Assembly (NCBI RefSeq): GCF_943373825.1 | Contig: NZ_CALSBP010000002.1 | Coordinates: 186,001-250,000, forward strand | Direction of reading: 5' to 3' | Source of the DNA: Aquimarina spinulae | GTDB lineage: Bacteria > Bacteroidota > Bacteroidia > Flavobacteriales > Flavobacteriaceae | DNA: 64,000 nt | Shown here: positions 39,008 to 48,900 of the stretch, in pieces | Layout of the letters: the number at the start of each line of letters is the position of its first letter | How positions within the stretch are numbered: position 1 is the first letter of the stretch | The notes under the pieces: model-generated | What the model was told of the DNA's origin: nothing | The model's database searches: none | What the model saw: only the letters and a program-made list of their open reading frames with translations | Position numbers and translations under genes: made by a program

Positions 39008-39051
39008 GTAACCTTTGTTACTGATAAATATTTTTTGGCGCATTACTTTTA
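39008..39051 (+). promoter_or_regulatory. Crp/Fnr-type operator and promoter of DUF983-crp
   Basis: GTAAC-CTTT-GTTAC at 39008-39021, then exactly 22 bases, then TACTTTTA at 39044-39051 as -7 box. The same 44-bp layout occurs at 40103, 41897 and 43943. The ATG at 39068 lies 16 bases after the box. Because crp is second in this operon, it implies autoregulation. Confidence 0.7.
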
Positions 39052-39067
39052 TCCAAAATTCAACAAC

Positions 39068-39466
39068 ATGTTTGGTAGAGGTTCAAAATTATACAGCATA
39101 TTGTTTTTAAAATGTCCACGTTGTCATGACGGAGCATTTTTAGAAGCCAACCCATATCACCTAAAACGTTTCAATAAAGTAAGAAAAAGATGTCCCTCAT
39201 GTCGATTAAAATATAGTATAGAGCCCAGTTTTTATTATGGTTCAATATATGTTTCATATGCAGTTGGTATCGCGATAAGTGCTGCTGTTTTTACCTTAAT
39301 ACAACTGCTTGGGTTAGATTTGACCCCAATACACATCTTTATTAGTATTGTTGTTACCTTAATACTTTTAATGCCATACATTGGAGCGATTTCAAAATTG
39401 ATTTGGGCCAATTTCTTCTTTACCTACGATGCATCTATTCCCAAAGCTAAACAAGATTCTAAATGA
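39068..39466 (+). CDS. DUF983 membrane protein
   Basis: 132 residues from the ATG at 39068 (MFGRGSKLYSILFLKCPRC). An upstream in-frame ATG at 38993 is rejected because the operator and -7 box lie between the two. Two zinc-ribbon-like pairs (KCPRCHDG and RCPSCRLKY) are followed by two membrane helices, the DUF983 architecture. Function is unknown; members often neighbour cytochrome oxidase genes. The stop overlaps the ATG of the Crp-type regulator (ATGA), so the two are translationally coupled. Confidence 0.85.
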   Translation: MFGRGSKLYSILFLKCPRCHDGAFLEANPYHLKRFNKVRKRCPSCRLKYSIEPSFYYGSIYVSYAVGIAISAAVFTLIQLLGLDLTPIHIFISIVVTLILLMPYIGAISKLIWANFFFTYDASIPKAKQDSK

Positions 39467-40095
39467 TTCAGGAACTAAAAAACAGTTACGGGCGCCAGTT
39501 TGAAAATGCTTTGATAAACGACATACTACAAGTCGGAACTTTTAGAGAAGTTCCTGCTGGATATAAGTTGATTGAAATTGGAGATTATATCAAAGGAATG
39601 CCATTACTAGTATCGGGAGCAATAAAAGTATTTAGAGAAGATAAAGAAGGAGACGAATTGTTATTATATTATTTAGAACAAGGAGACACCTGTTCGATGA
39701 CAATGACTTGTTGTATTGGCCAAACTCGAAGTGAAATTAGAGCAATAGCAGAAGTAGATACAAAACTTATCATGATTCCTATTCGAAAAATGGAAGAATG
39801 GACGGCCAAGTACAAATCCTGGAGGAATTTTGTGTTTGAAAGCTATCATAACCGATTAAATGAACTTCTTATTACTTTAGATAGTATAGCTTTTGATAGA
39901 ATGGATGAACGCCTGGTGAATTACCTGAAGGAAAAAGCTCGAGTTAATAACGAATATATTATTCGTAATACACATCAGGAAATTGCACAAGAGTTACATA
40001 GTTCTAGAGTAGTGATATCTCGCTTATTAAAAAAACTCGAACAAATAGATAAAATAGAATTACATAGGAATTATATCAAAATTCTTGATTTATAA
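39463..40095 (+). CDS. Crp/Fnr-family transcription regulator
   Basis: 210 residues. Cyclic-nucleotide-binding fold at 20-120 and winged helix-turn-helix at about 165-195 (NTHQEIAQELHSSRVVISRL). The E. coli Fnr N-terminal cysteines are absent. Cys77, Cys83 and Cys84 (DTCSMTMTCC) lie in the core and are a family feature that could make it thiol-reactive. In the recognition helix the position of Crp Glu181/Fnr Glu209 is Val183, while flanking Arg182 and Arg187 are kept; this fits the non-classical half-site TGTAAC found at four promoters around it. Probable activator of the sulfide/persulfide genes and of itself. Confidence 0.9.
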   Translation: MIQELKNSYGRQFENALINDILQVGTFREVPAGYKLIEIGDYIKGMPLLVSGAIKVFREDKEGDELLLYYLEQGDTCSMTMTCCIGQTRSEIRAIAEVDTKLIMIPIRKMEEWTAKYKSWRNFVFESYHNRLNELLITLDSIAFDRMDERLVNYLKEKARVNNEYIIRNTHQEIAQELHSSRVVISRLLKKLEQIDKIELHRNYIKILDL

Positions 40096-40102
40096 AAGCT
40101 CT

Positions 40103-40146
40103 GTAACCAATGTTACTGATTATAGATTTATGTTCTACTATTTTTA
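40103..40146 (+). promoter_or_regulatory. Crp/Fnr-type operator and promoter of sulP
   Basis: GTAAC-CAAT-GTTAC at 40103-40116, then 22 bases, then TATTTTTA at 40139-40146, 19 bases before the sulP ATG. The flanks TGTAAC...GTTACTGAT match the 39008 site closely. Confidence 0.72.
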
Positions 40147-40165
40147 GTTATAAATTCACATATAC

Positions 40166-41905
40166 ATGTTAAAGCGATATTTTCCTGTTTTTCAATGGCT
40201 TCCTGATTATAAAAAAAAGTTTTTATCGGGAGACATTGCAGCAGGCTTAACTGTAGGGATAATGTTAATTCCGCAAGGAATGGCATACGCCATGATTGCA
40301 GGTCTTCCTCCTGTATTTGGGCTATATGCCGCATTGATTCCACAAGTGGTGTATGCTATTATGGGTACCTCGCGACAATTGGCAGTAGGCCCCGTAGCCA
40401 TGGATTCTCTTCTTGTAGCATCGGGATTGGGAGCACTATCACTTTCGGGTATTGAAGAATATGTAACGATGGCAATCTTTCTCTCTCTTTTCATGGGAAG
40501 TATTCAGTTTATTTTGGGGATATTAAAGATGGGATTTTTGGTAAACTTCTTATCCAAGCCAGTTATAAGTGGTTTTACGTCTGCTGCTGCAATTATCATT
40601 GGACTTAGCCAATTAAAACATGTATTAGGAGCAGAAATCGAGCGTAGTAATCAAGTCCATATCTTGTTACACAATGCATTCAAAACCATAGATCAAACTA
40701 ATTTTTTAACTCTGGGTATTGGTATTCTTGCCATTGTAGTTATCAAAATCATAAAAAAAATAAATCCAAAAATTCCTGCAGCGTTAATTGTAGTTATTCT
40801 TGGAATCGTTGGGGTTTATACTTCTGGTATAGATGATCTGGGGGTGAAAATTGTAGGTGCGATACCAAAGGGGTTACCCGAATTTGAGATACCCATTGTT
40901 GAGTATTCCAGAATTTCGGAGCTTGTGCCCATTGCTCTTACTTTGGCCCTTATTGCTTTTATGGAAGCTATTTCTGTAGCCAAAGCTGTAGAAGAAAAAC
41001 ATACAGAGTATGAGGTTGATCCTAATCAGGAATTAATAGCTTTGGGAGCGTCTAATATTATCGGTTCCTTATTTCAATCTTATCCAACAACAGGTGGCTT
41101 CTCCAGAACAGCAGTTAATGATCAGGCTGGTGCAAAAACAGGTATAGCTCCAATCATAAGTGCAGTCGTAGTTGGATTAACCTTATTATTCCTTACTCCT
41201 CTTTTTTATTTTTTGCCCAACGCGATTCTGGCAGCTATAATTATGGTAGCGGTATTTGGATTGATCGATATAAAATATCCTGTGGTACTTTTTAAAAACA
41301 GAAAAGATGAATTTGGTCTTCTCCTTCTCACCTTTTTGATTACTCTTATTATTGGTATTAAAGAAGGAATATTATCAGGAGTACTGTTTTCTTTATTGAT
41401 ATTAGTGTATAGAACTTCAAAGCCTCACATTGCAGTTTTGGGGAAAATAAAAGGAACCAATTACTTCAAAAACATTACTCGTTTTAGTAATGATATTGAA
41501 ATACAACCATATATTTTGATTATTCGTTTTGATGCTCAACTGTACTTCGGAAATAAAGATTATTTCAAAAAAGAACTCTATAAACAGGTTGATTTAAAAG
41601 GAAAAGAGCTTAATACCATTATCCTTAATGCAGAAGCCATAAATTATATCGACAGTAGTGCTGCACATGTACTCAAACAACTTGTCAAAGAGCTCAAAAA
41701 TAAAGGTATTCAGTTTATTATTGCCGGAGCCATAGGACCAACGAGGGATATTATATTTAGCAGTGGTCTTATCGATACTATAGGTACAGAAAATCTTTTT
41801 GTAAAAGTTTATGAAGCATATGATCACTGTAATAATGCAAGTAAAAAAACAGCCATACAAGAAAAGATTTCTCTTCAAACTAAAAAAACACCTTCTGTAA
41901 CATAA
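40166..41905 (+). CDS. SulP/SLC26-family anion permease with STAS domain
   Basis: 579 residues. The SulP signature LTVGIMLIPQGMAYAMIAGLPPVFGLYAA-type segment lies at residues 30-60, about 12-14 membrane segments reach to residue 420, and a C-terminal STAS domain (TIILNAEAINYIDSSAAHVL) follows. Family members move sulfate, bicarbonate or other oxyanions. The neighbours (CstB-like dioxygenase, rhodanese, SQR) make sulfite, thiosulfate or sulfate the most likely substrate, as an export route for oxidised sulfur. It has its own Crp-type promoter. Confidence 0.9.
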   Translation: MLKRYFPVFQWLPDYKKKFLSGDIAAGLTVGIMLIPQGMAYAMIAGLPPVFGLYAALIPQVVYAIMGTSRQLAVGPVAMDSLLVASGLGALSLSGIEEYVTMAIFLSLFMGSIQFILGILKMGFLVNFLSKPVISGFTSAAAIIIGLSQLKHVLGAEIERSNQVHILLHNAFKTIDQTNFLTLGIGILAIVVIKIIKKINPKIPAALIVVILGIVGVYTSGIDDLGVKIVGAIPKGLPEFEIPIVEYSRISELVPIALTLALIAFMEAISVAKAVEEKHTEYEVDPNQELIALGASNIIGSLFQSYPTTGGFSRTAVNDQAGAKTGIAPIISAVVVGLTLLFLTPLFYFLPNAILAAIIMVAVFGLIDIKYPVVLFKNRKDEFGLLLLTFLITLIIGIKEGILSGVLFSLLILVYRTSKPHIAVLGKIKGTNYFKNITRFSNDIEIQPYILIIRFDAQLYFGNKDYFKKELYKQVDLKGKELNTIILNAEAINYIDSSAAHVLKQLVKELKNKGIQFIIAGAIGPTRDIIFSSGLIDTIGTENLFVKVYEAYDHCNNASKKTAIQEKISLQTKKTPSVT

Positions 41906-41940
41906 GTAACTGTAGAAGAATAACATCCATACTATCTTTA
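41897..41940 (+). promoter_or_regulatory. Crp/Fnr-type operator and promoter of the cstB-like gene
   Basis: GTAAC-ATAA-GTAAC at 41897-41910 (right half one base off the consensus GTTAC), 22 bases, then TATCTTTA at 41933-41940. It overlaps the stop codon of sulP. The ATG is 30 bases after the box. Confidence 0.65.
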
Positions 41941-41970
41941 TACTATTAAACCTTTTAAAAGTAAATACTT

Positions 41971-43386
41971 ATGAAAATAGAACAGATTTATACGGGCTGT
42001 TTGGCCCACGCTGCTTACTATATAGAGAATAATGGAGAAGCTGCAGTTTTTGATCCTCTTAGAGAAGTACACCCCTATATCGATCGTGCAAAAGAGGATA
42101 ACGCAACAATAAAATATGTATTCGAAACCCATTTTCATGCAGATTTTGTGAGTGGGCATCTTGACTTAAGTAAAAAAACAGGAGCAGAAATTGTTTTTGG
42201 TCCCAGTGCAAAACCTGGATATCATGCTACCATTGCAGAAGATGGGCAGATTTTTGAAATTGGAGAGTATAAGATAAAAGTAATTCATACTCCGGGTCAT
42301 ACTATGGAGAGTACCACATACTTGCTTATCGATGATCAAGGAAAAGAGCATGGGATTATTACCGGAGATACATTATTTATAGGTGATGTAGGACGGCCTG
42401 ACCTAGCTCAGCATGTTGTATCTGAGTTAACTGAAGAAAAATTGGCTGGTCATTTATATGATTCTCTTCGCAATAAAATCATGCCTCTAAGTGATGACTT
42501 GATAGTGTATCCTAATCATGGGGCCGGTTCTGCCTGTGGTAAAATGATGAGCACAGAAACTATTGATACTCTCGGACATCAGAAAAAAGTGAATTATGCT
42601 TTACGCGAAGACATGACAAAAGAAGAATTTATTGATGCTTTACTTACCGGATTAACTGCTCCTCCTGGGTATTTCCCTCAAAATGTTTTAATGAATATCA
42701 AAGGGTATGATAGCCTTGATGAAGTAATGGATCGAGCAATACGACCTTTACTTCCTGATGCTTTCGAAGTAGTGGCCACCGAAACAGATGCATTAATGCT
42801 TGATACCAGAAATGCAGAAGATTTTACTAAAGGGTTCATTCCTAATAGTATTAATATAGGTCTGGAAGGAAGTTTTGCCCAATGGGTGGGAGAAATGATT
42901 CCCGATGTGAAACAAAAAACACTACTTATTACCTATCCAGGAAAGGAAAAGGAAGCAATCACCAGATTATCAAGAGTAGGATATGATAATACCATAGGGT
43001 ACCTTACTAATGGTTTTGATTCATGGAAAGATGCTAAAAAAGAGTTCGAAATTTCAAAGAGAATCACTGCCAATGAATTTGAAAAATCCTATACTAAAGA
43101 AAAGCCTTTGGTTTTTGATATTCGTAAAAAAAGTGAGTACGATTCAGAACACATTATTGATGCGATAAATATTCCCTTAAACGAAATTAATAAGCATTTG
43201 GCAAAGTTTCCCAAAGACAAACCCTTTGTACTATACTGTGCGGGAGGATACAGAAGCATGATAGCTTCCTCTATTTTAAAACAAAGAGGTTGGAATCAAT
43301 TCGTTGATGTAATCGGTGGATTTGCAGAAATTGCAAAAACTGATGTTCCAAAATCAGAATATATCTGCCCGACTACAATGCTTTAA
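41971..43386 (+). CDS. CstB-like persulfide dioxygenase-pseudorhodanese-rhodanese
   Basis: 471 residues in three domains, the same order as CstB of Staphylococcus aureus. Residues 1-210: metallo-beta-lactamase fold with THFHADF (the last His of HxHxDH is Phe, suiting a single-iron dioxygenase), GHTMEST, TGDTLFIGD and YPNHGAG. Residues about 262-355: rhodanese fold without catalytic cysteine (LITYPGKEKE). Residues about 365-465: active rhodanese with LYCAGGYRS. CstB turns persulfides into thiosulfate through sulfite. It is cytoplasmic and has its own Crp-type promoter; a hairpin at 43406 follows. Confidence 0.88.
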   Translation: MKIEQIYTGCLAHAAYYIENNGEAAVFDPLREVHPYIDRAKEDNATIKYVFETHFHADFVSGHLDLSKKTGAEIVFGPSAKPGYHATIAEDGQIFEIGEYKIKVIHTPGHTMESTTYLLIDDQGKEHGIITGDTLFIGDVGRPDLAQHVVSELTEEKLAGHLYDSLRNKIMPLSDDLIVYPNHGAGSACGKMMSTETIDTLGHQKKVNYALREDMTKEEFIDALLTGLTAPPGYFPQNVLMNIKGYDSLDEVMDRAIRPLLPDAFEVVATETDALMLDTRNAEDFTKGFIPNSINIGLEGSFAQWVGEMIPDVKQKTLLITYPGKEKEAITRLSRVGYDNTIGYLTNGFDSWKDAKKEFEISKRITANEFEKSYTKEKPLVFDIRKKSEYDSEHIIDAINIPLNEINKHLAKFPKDKPFVLYCAGGYRSMIASSILKQRGWNQFVDVIGGFAEIAKTDVPKSEYICPTTML

Positions 43387-43405
43387 TGTATAGAAGTTAG
43401 AAGTA

Positions 43406-43448
43406 AAACATCTGAATTTAAAATAAACAGATTCGGATGTTTACTTTT
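43406..43448 (+). terminator. Terminator after the cstB-like gene
   Basis: Stem AAACATCTGAAT/ATTCGGATGTTT (12 bp with one G-T pair, 13-base loop) at 43406-43442, followed by ACTTTTT. Confidence 0.75.
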
Positions 43449-43528
43449 TAATGTATTGTTCTAATTTAAGTTACTATCCATATAAAACAAAAGTTATTAT
43501 AAAATGACTACTTTAATATACTCCAGCT

Positions 43529-43891
43529 ATGATGTCAATTCTTAAGACTCTTTTCAAAACACAAAATCGACAAACGGATGCCATCACCAAAATTGACGCC
43601 CTTGATTTCAAAAAAGTTATCTCAGGGAAAAAGGATCTACAATTAGTAGACGTAAGAACATCGTATGAATATAACATCAAACATATTAATGGTGCTATCA
43701 ATATTGACTTTTTTAAACAAACAACATTCAAATCTTCGTTCAATGAATTTGATAAAGATGAGTCTTTATATGTATACTGCCGAAGTGGAAATCGAAGTAA
43801 GAAAGCAGCAATACTATTAGCCAAAACAGGGTTTAAAAATATTATAGACCTAAAAGGTGGGTATATCGCTTGGGAAAAATGCAAAAACTAA
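43529..43891 (+). CDS. Single-domain rhodanese
   Basis: 120 residues. Sulfurtransferase with LVDVRTSYEYNIKHINGA and the active-site loop VYCRSGNRSKK (catalytic Cys); ends GGYIAWEKC. No signal peptide, so it is a cytoplasmic persulfide carrier between SQR and the dioxygenase. The start could also be the next codon (ATG at 43532). Only a degenerate half of the Crp-type site is found upstream (CTAAT-TTAA-GTTAC near 43461) without the -7 box at the right distance, so it may rely on read-through. Confidence 0.9.
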   Translation: MMSILKTLFKTQNRQTDAITKIDALDFKKVISGKKDLQLVDVRTSYEYNIKHINGAINIDFFKQTTFKSSFNEFDKDESLYVYCRSGNRSKKAAILLAKTGFKNIIDLKGGYIAWEKCKN

Positions 43892-43942
43892 CACACCAAA
43901 ACGTTGATTTAATAGCATAAAACCATCGATTTTTTTGTTTGT

Positions 43943-43986
43943 GTAACCAAAGTTACCATAATAATAAATTATTGAAAGTACTTTTA
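43943..43986 (+). promoter_or_regulatory. Crp/Fnr-type operator and promoter of sqr
   Basis: GTAAC-CAAA-GTTAC at 43943-43956, 22 bases, then TACTTTTA at 43979-43986, 25 bases before the ATG. Spacing is identical to the other three sites of the locus. Confidence 0.72.
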
Positions 43987-44011
43987 ATATCCTAATACAA
44001 AGAAGACATAA

Positions 44012-45274
44012 ATGAAATCACATTATCAAATTGTCATTATAGGAGGCGGTACTGCAGGAATTATGACCGCTGCTCGTTTACTCAAAAAAGATAGTCGATT
44101 AGATATTGCAATTATAGAACCCGCAGATACACATTACTATCAACCCGCCTGGACTTTGGTAGGTGCAGGGGCGTATTCATATAAAAAAACTGCAAAGTCT
44201 ATGGTATCTGTAATGCCTAAGAAGGTAAACTGGATTAAGGATTTTGCTTCTTCTTTTGATCCAGAAAATAATGCTGTATCTACACAATCCAATGGAAATA
44301 TAACATATGATTATTTGGTAGTTGCTCCTGGATTAGTAATGGAACCATCGATGATAGAAGGGCTTCAGGAGGCATTAGACAAAGGTGTTGTTTGTAGTAA
44401 TTATACGAATCCTAAACACACCTGGGAAGTTCTTAAAAATTTTAAAGGAGGGAATGCTATTTTTACTCAACCAACAACTCCTATTAAATGTGGAGGTGCT
44501 CCTCAAAAAATTGCTTACCTGGCAGCAGATTATTTTAGAAAAAAGAGGCTTGCACATACATCAAATGTAATTTTTGCGACTCCTGGTTCTGTTATTTTTG
44601 GAGTAAAACCAATTCGTGAGACCTTAATGAAAGTTATAGGTAGATATGGTATTCATTTTAAACCTTTCTATGCTCCTCATAAAATAGATGCTGAAAATAA
44701 GTTTATCTATTTCAGACATGTAGCTCCAGAAGAAAACAAATGTGTTATTAATGAAGATACTACAATTGGAGAAGTTTCTACAGATGATAATATCATTAAA
44801 CTTCCGTTTGATATGTTACATATTGCTCCTCCACAAGCTGCACCAAAATTTGTAAGAACCTCTTCTTTGGTTAATGATGCTGGATGGCTTGATGTAGATC
44901 ATCATTCTCTACAACATAATACATATCCTAACATATTTGGATTAGGAGATGTGGCTGCACTTCCTACGGCAAAAACTGGTGCCGCCATACGAAAACAAGC
45001 ACCAGTTGTAGTGGATAATATTTTAAAACTAATTAAACACCAAGAAGCCAATAATAAAACATATAACGGGTACTCTTCTTGTCCTTTGGTTACAGGATAT
45101 GGAAAAATGACATTAGCAGAGTTTGATTACGATAGTAATTTTACTCCTGATCCCAAATTAAAACGAATGCTGGTCTTTAATAGTGCTAAAGAACACTTGA
45201 GGTTATATATATTCAAAAAAGTCATGTTACCCTATCTCTATTGGAATAAGATGATGAAAGGAAAAGATGTATAA
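44012..45274 (+). CDS. sqr: Sulfide:quinone oxidoreductase
   Basis: 420 residues. FAD-dependent oxidation of sulfide to a persulfide with electrons passed to quinone. N-terminal dinucleotide motif VIIGGGTAGIMTAARLL, DTHYYQPAWTLVGAG, redox cysteines in TPIKCGGAPQKI and SSCPLVTGYGK, and FGLGDVAALPTAKTGAA near the C-terminal FAD contact. The pattern is that of the SQR group including human SQOR, which hands persulfide to an acceptor for a dioxygenase. The YIFKKVMLPYLYWNKMMKG tail is the membrane-associating amphipathic end. Convergent with the channel gene 10 bases away. Confidence 0.92.
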   Translation: MKSHYQIVIIGGGTAGIMTAARLLKKDSRLDIAIIEPADTHYYQPAWTLVGAGAYSYKKTAKSMVSVMPKKVNWIKDFASSFDPENNAVSTQSNGNITYDYLVVAPGLVMEPSMIEGLQEALDKGVVCSNYTNPKHTWEVLKNFKGGNAIFTQPTTPIKCGGAPQKIAYLAADYFRKKRLAHTSNVIFATPGSVIFGVKPIRETLMKVIGRYGIHFKPFYAPHKIDAENKFIYFRHVAPEENKCVINEDTTIGEVSTDDNIIKLPFDMLHIAPPQAAPKFVRTSSLVNDAGWLDVDHHSLQHNTYPNIFGLGDVAALPTAKTGAAIRKQAPVVVDNILKLIKHQEANNKTYNGYSSCPLVTGYGKMTLAEFDYDSNFTPDPKLKRMLVFNSAKEHLRLYIFKKVMLPYLYWNKMMKGKDV

Positions 45275-45284
45275 GCTGTATCAA

Positions 45285-45959
45285 CTAGTTCTTTTTACGG
45301 TGCAACTGGTTGATATATTTTCCTACAACGATAGCAGTAACAATCACCAAATAAAATTGCCCGATTAACCCAATAAGTATAGCTGCTTTTTTAGATAAAC
45401 TCGTTACCGGAACTATATCCCCATAACCAATAGTTAACATCGTGATATAACTGTAATACATTAGTTCTTCTGTGATCATCTCTGGATTGGCACTACTAAT
45501 CATCAACCCTTTAAACGAACCATGATCTGCCATTTCTATACTTATGCAAATAAAAAAACCAATAAGTCCTAATGAAACATAACCGCTTATCAGACCTAAG
45601 ATCACATTTTTATTGACAAATTCGGCTTTCCAAACTTGTTTTATAATTTCAAAGGTAACCACCACATAAAACAAAAAATAAGTGATCATTCTTATAAAAT
45701 TGAAAAACTTCTCACTCCTGTTTTCCAATAGGCTCGAACCAAAAACAACACCAGAAACAAGCAATAACACAACAAAAAACCACATCAGGTTTTTCTTTGT
45801 CGACAGTAACAAAATACCAGCCAAAAGGTTAATCAAAAACAAAATAGGAGATACAATATTCTCGAATAAAACAGATGGAACTATTAATGATCCAAAAAGA
45901 ATTGTAACCTGACTAAAAAAGAAAATCTCAAAACGATATGGGTATAACTTTTCTATCAT
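45285..45959 (-). CDS. Potassium channel-like membrane protein
   Basis: 224 residues, about six membrane segments with a pore loop SYITMLTIGYGDIVPVT; TIGYGD is the K+ selectivity filter. No RCK/TrkA-N regulatory domain is present. It is the last gene of the RND operon, three bases after the permease stop, which is an unusual partner for an efflux system. Its flux could balance charge or set membrane potential, but this is only inferred from position. Confidence 0.88.
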   Translation of the reverse strand: MIEKLYPYRFEIFFFSQVTILFGSLIVPSVLFENIVSPILFLINLLAGILLLSTKKNLMWFFVVLLLVSGVVFGSSLLENRSEKFFNFIRMITYFLFYVVVTFEIIKQVWKAEFVNKNVILGLISGYVSLGLIGFFICISIEMADHGSFKGLMISSANPEMITEELMYYSYITMLTIGYGDIVPVTSLSKKAAILIGLIGQFYLVIVTAIVVGKYINQLHRKKN

Positions 45960-45962
45960 ACT

Positions 45963-48900
45963 TTATTTAAGAAGTTCTTCATTAAAAGTATACTCTTTAT
46001 ACTCTATCTTATACAACACACTATAAAACGCAGGAATAAATAACAATGTGATTATTGTACCAAATAGCAATCCTATCATAATGGTAACTGCCATAGGTTC
46101 CCACATCTCTCCTCCTCCCAGGTATAGTGGTATCAACCCTAATACTGTTGTAAATGTTGCTAGCAAAATTGGTCTAAAACGTTGTAAACATGCTGCTATG
46201 ATGGCATCTTGTGGCTTTCGGCGAAGTTCATTTTCTTCAATCTCTATCCTATCAATCAATACGATTGCATTATTGATTACTATTCCGGCCAATGATATTA
46301 CACCCAGGAATGCCATAAATCCAAAAGGAACACCAAATATCAATAACCCTATCACCATACCGATCACTCCTAAAGGAATTGTTGTAACAATCATTGTCAT
46401 TTTTCTAAAAGAATTGAACTGTATAATTAGCAGCATTACAATAATGAATGCAGATAGTGGTAAATAATTGGCTACAGCTCCCATATTCTCTGCACTATTC
46501 TCGGCATCACCACCTAGTTTATATGTATATTCCTCTCCCCACTTTGATTGTTCCTCAGCAAGCCAGGGTTTCATAATTTTAGTAATCTCAGAAGCATTTC
46601 CATCTTCTGTTAATTCACTAGATACGTTAATAGTACGGGTGAGATCTAATCTCTTGATTTTAGAATATTGCCATTGCGGAATAATATTAGCTACCTGTAA
46701 TAAAGGAACACTTTTTCCCGAGTTTTGTCCGTATATATTTAATGTTTCTAAAGAAGCCAGTGATTGCTGTTTTCCTTGATTACTGGTCATTATTATAGGA
46801 ATAGACTTATCATTCTCTCTAAACTCTCCTGCCCGAAAACCATCTAAAACGGTTTGTAATGATACAGCCACATCCTGATTTGTAATTCCTGCTGCTTGTG
46901 CCTTATTTTGATCGATATCAATTACAAACTTCTTGCCCTTTGGGCCCCAATCATCTTTGATATTTTTGGTTCCCGTAATGCTAAACAGTTTGATTTTTAT
47001 CTCTTCTGATATACTAGCCAGTTTATCCGGATTATCACCAGATACTTTTATTTCAATTGGAGTGCCTCCTCCTCCTGATCCTAAGAATCCTACTTTAATA
47101 TCGGCATTAGGAAAGGTATCGAAACAAAATGCATCAATTTGTTTTACCATATCAGAATTCACTAAAAAAGATGAGGTATTCACCAGGATATGAGCATAAT
47201 TCGAGTTAGGTTCATCTGCATTATATCCAAGATCATAGGATGATGGGCCTTCGCCAATATAGGATGACCAATCAACGATCCCCTCTGGCCTTTCTGAAGT
47301 TACTTTTAATGCTTTGGTTATATAATTCTCGATGGCCAATACTGTTGCTGTAGTGCTTTCGATTTTAGTTCCTTGAGGTAAATTGATATCAATCGTAATC
47401 ATATTACGATCACTATCGGGGAAAAATACGAATGCTAGTTTTGTAAACCCATAAATCGATAAAAAGAATAAAGCTACTATACCAATTAAAACGGATTTTT
47501 TCCAGGATAATGCTAATAAAATAAGGTCTTTATATTTAGCTTTTAAACTATTGATCATTCTGTCTAAAAATCCAGCTTTTCCATCCTCTCTCTTTTTGAT
47601 TTTAAGAAAGAATACACAAAACAAAGTGATGATACTTAATGAGATTATCCATGAGGATAATAATGCAATGGTGATAACTACGAAAATAGGTCCCATAATA
47701 TCCCCCATTACAGATTCTGCCATAAAGAAAGCAAGAAATGCAGCCGACGTTGTTAATGTAGAAATTAGTAGTGGCATAAATAGTTCTGCACAAGAATCAA
47801 TAGCAGCTTTTTTTACATCGATACCATCTTCCATTTTTACCATAATGGATTCTGCAACCACAATAGCATTATCGACCATCATACCTAATGCCATAATTAA
47901 GGCTGCCAGGGTAATTTGGTTAAGTCCTACATCGATAAGCCCCATGACCATTAAAGTGGTAATGGTTACAATAGGAATCAAACTGGCAATCACCATCCCA
48001 GTACGGAACCCTAAAAAGATTAACATCACTGCCAATACTATTGCAATAGATTGTAATAGGTTCCCGAGAAAATCATTGATTTTAAGATCAATATACTGAT
48101 CTATTGATGCCAACCTGGCTACTTCTAATCCTACAGGAAGTTTTTCTTGCCATTTGGACAACAGTACATCTATTTCTTCTCCTAGTTTGATGATATTTCT
48201 TCCTTCTTTTAAAGATATATGAAGAGAAACTGCATCTTTACCATTAATACGTACTTTTTGTTTTGGAGGATTGATATATCCTTTTTCTATAGTCGTGATA
48301 TCTCCTAAAGTAACCACCTGACCATTTTGACCAATAGGAATCAGCATATTTCGGATATCTGCAATAGCATTAAAATTACCTGTGGGTTCTAATATAATAC
48401 GCTCTTCTTCGATATTAACTTCTCCTCCAGAATTTAAAATATTAGTGCTACTTATAATCCCTTGTAAACTGCTAGAAGTTAGTCCATATGCTTTAAGTTT
48501 TGCATTGTCAAATTTGACAAAAACACGTTCTTCCTGGGCTCCATTAATTTCTACTTTTGCAGCATCTTCGAGTTTGATCAAATCATCACGAAGATCGTCT
48601 GCTTTTTCTTTCATCGCCGCATACGAATATCCATCACTGGTAATCCCAACCGCAATCCCAAATACCTCTCCTATTCCATCATCATTGAGTTGTGGAATGA
48701 CATTATTAGGCAATCCCTGAATAGCGTCTAATTTTCGGCGTAATCTATCCCAAACAGGTTGTAACTCTTCTGGGGTGACTTCCATTTTTAGTTCTACATT
48801 CACTACAGATAATCCTGTACGAGAAGTACTTGTCACCTTTTTTAGTTCTGGTAATTCCTGAGCTATTTTTTCAACTTTATCAGTGACCAGCTCTTCTACA

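Noticed and set aside
43461..43474. Possible fifth Crp-type site before the single rhodanese gene
   Set aside because: Left half is CTAAT and no TAnnTTTA box follows after 22 bases.
46048..48099. Long plus-strand frames opposite the RND permease gene
   Set aside because: They are antisense to a full-length conserved gene and have compositions expected from reversed codons.
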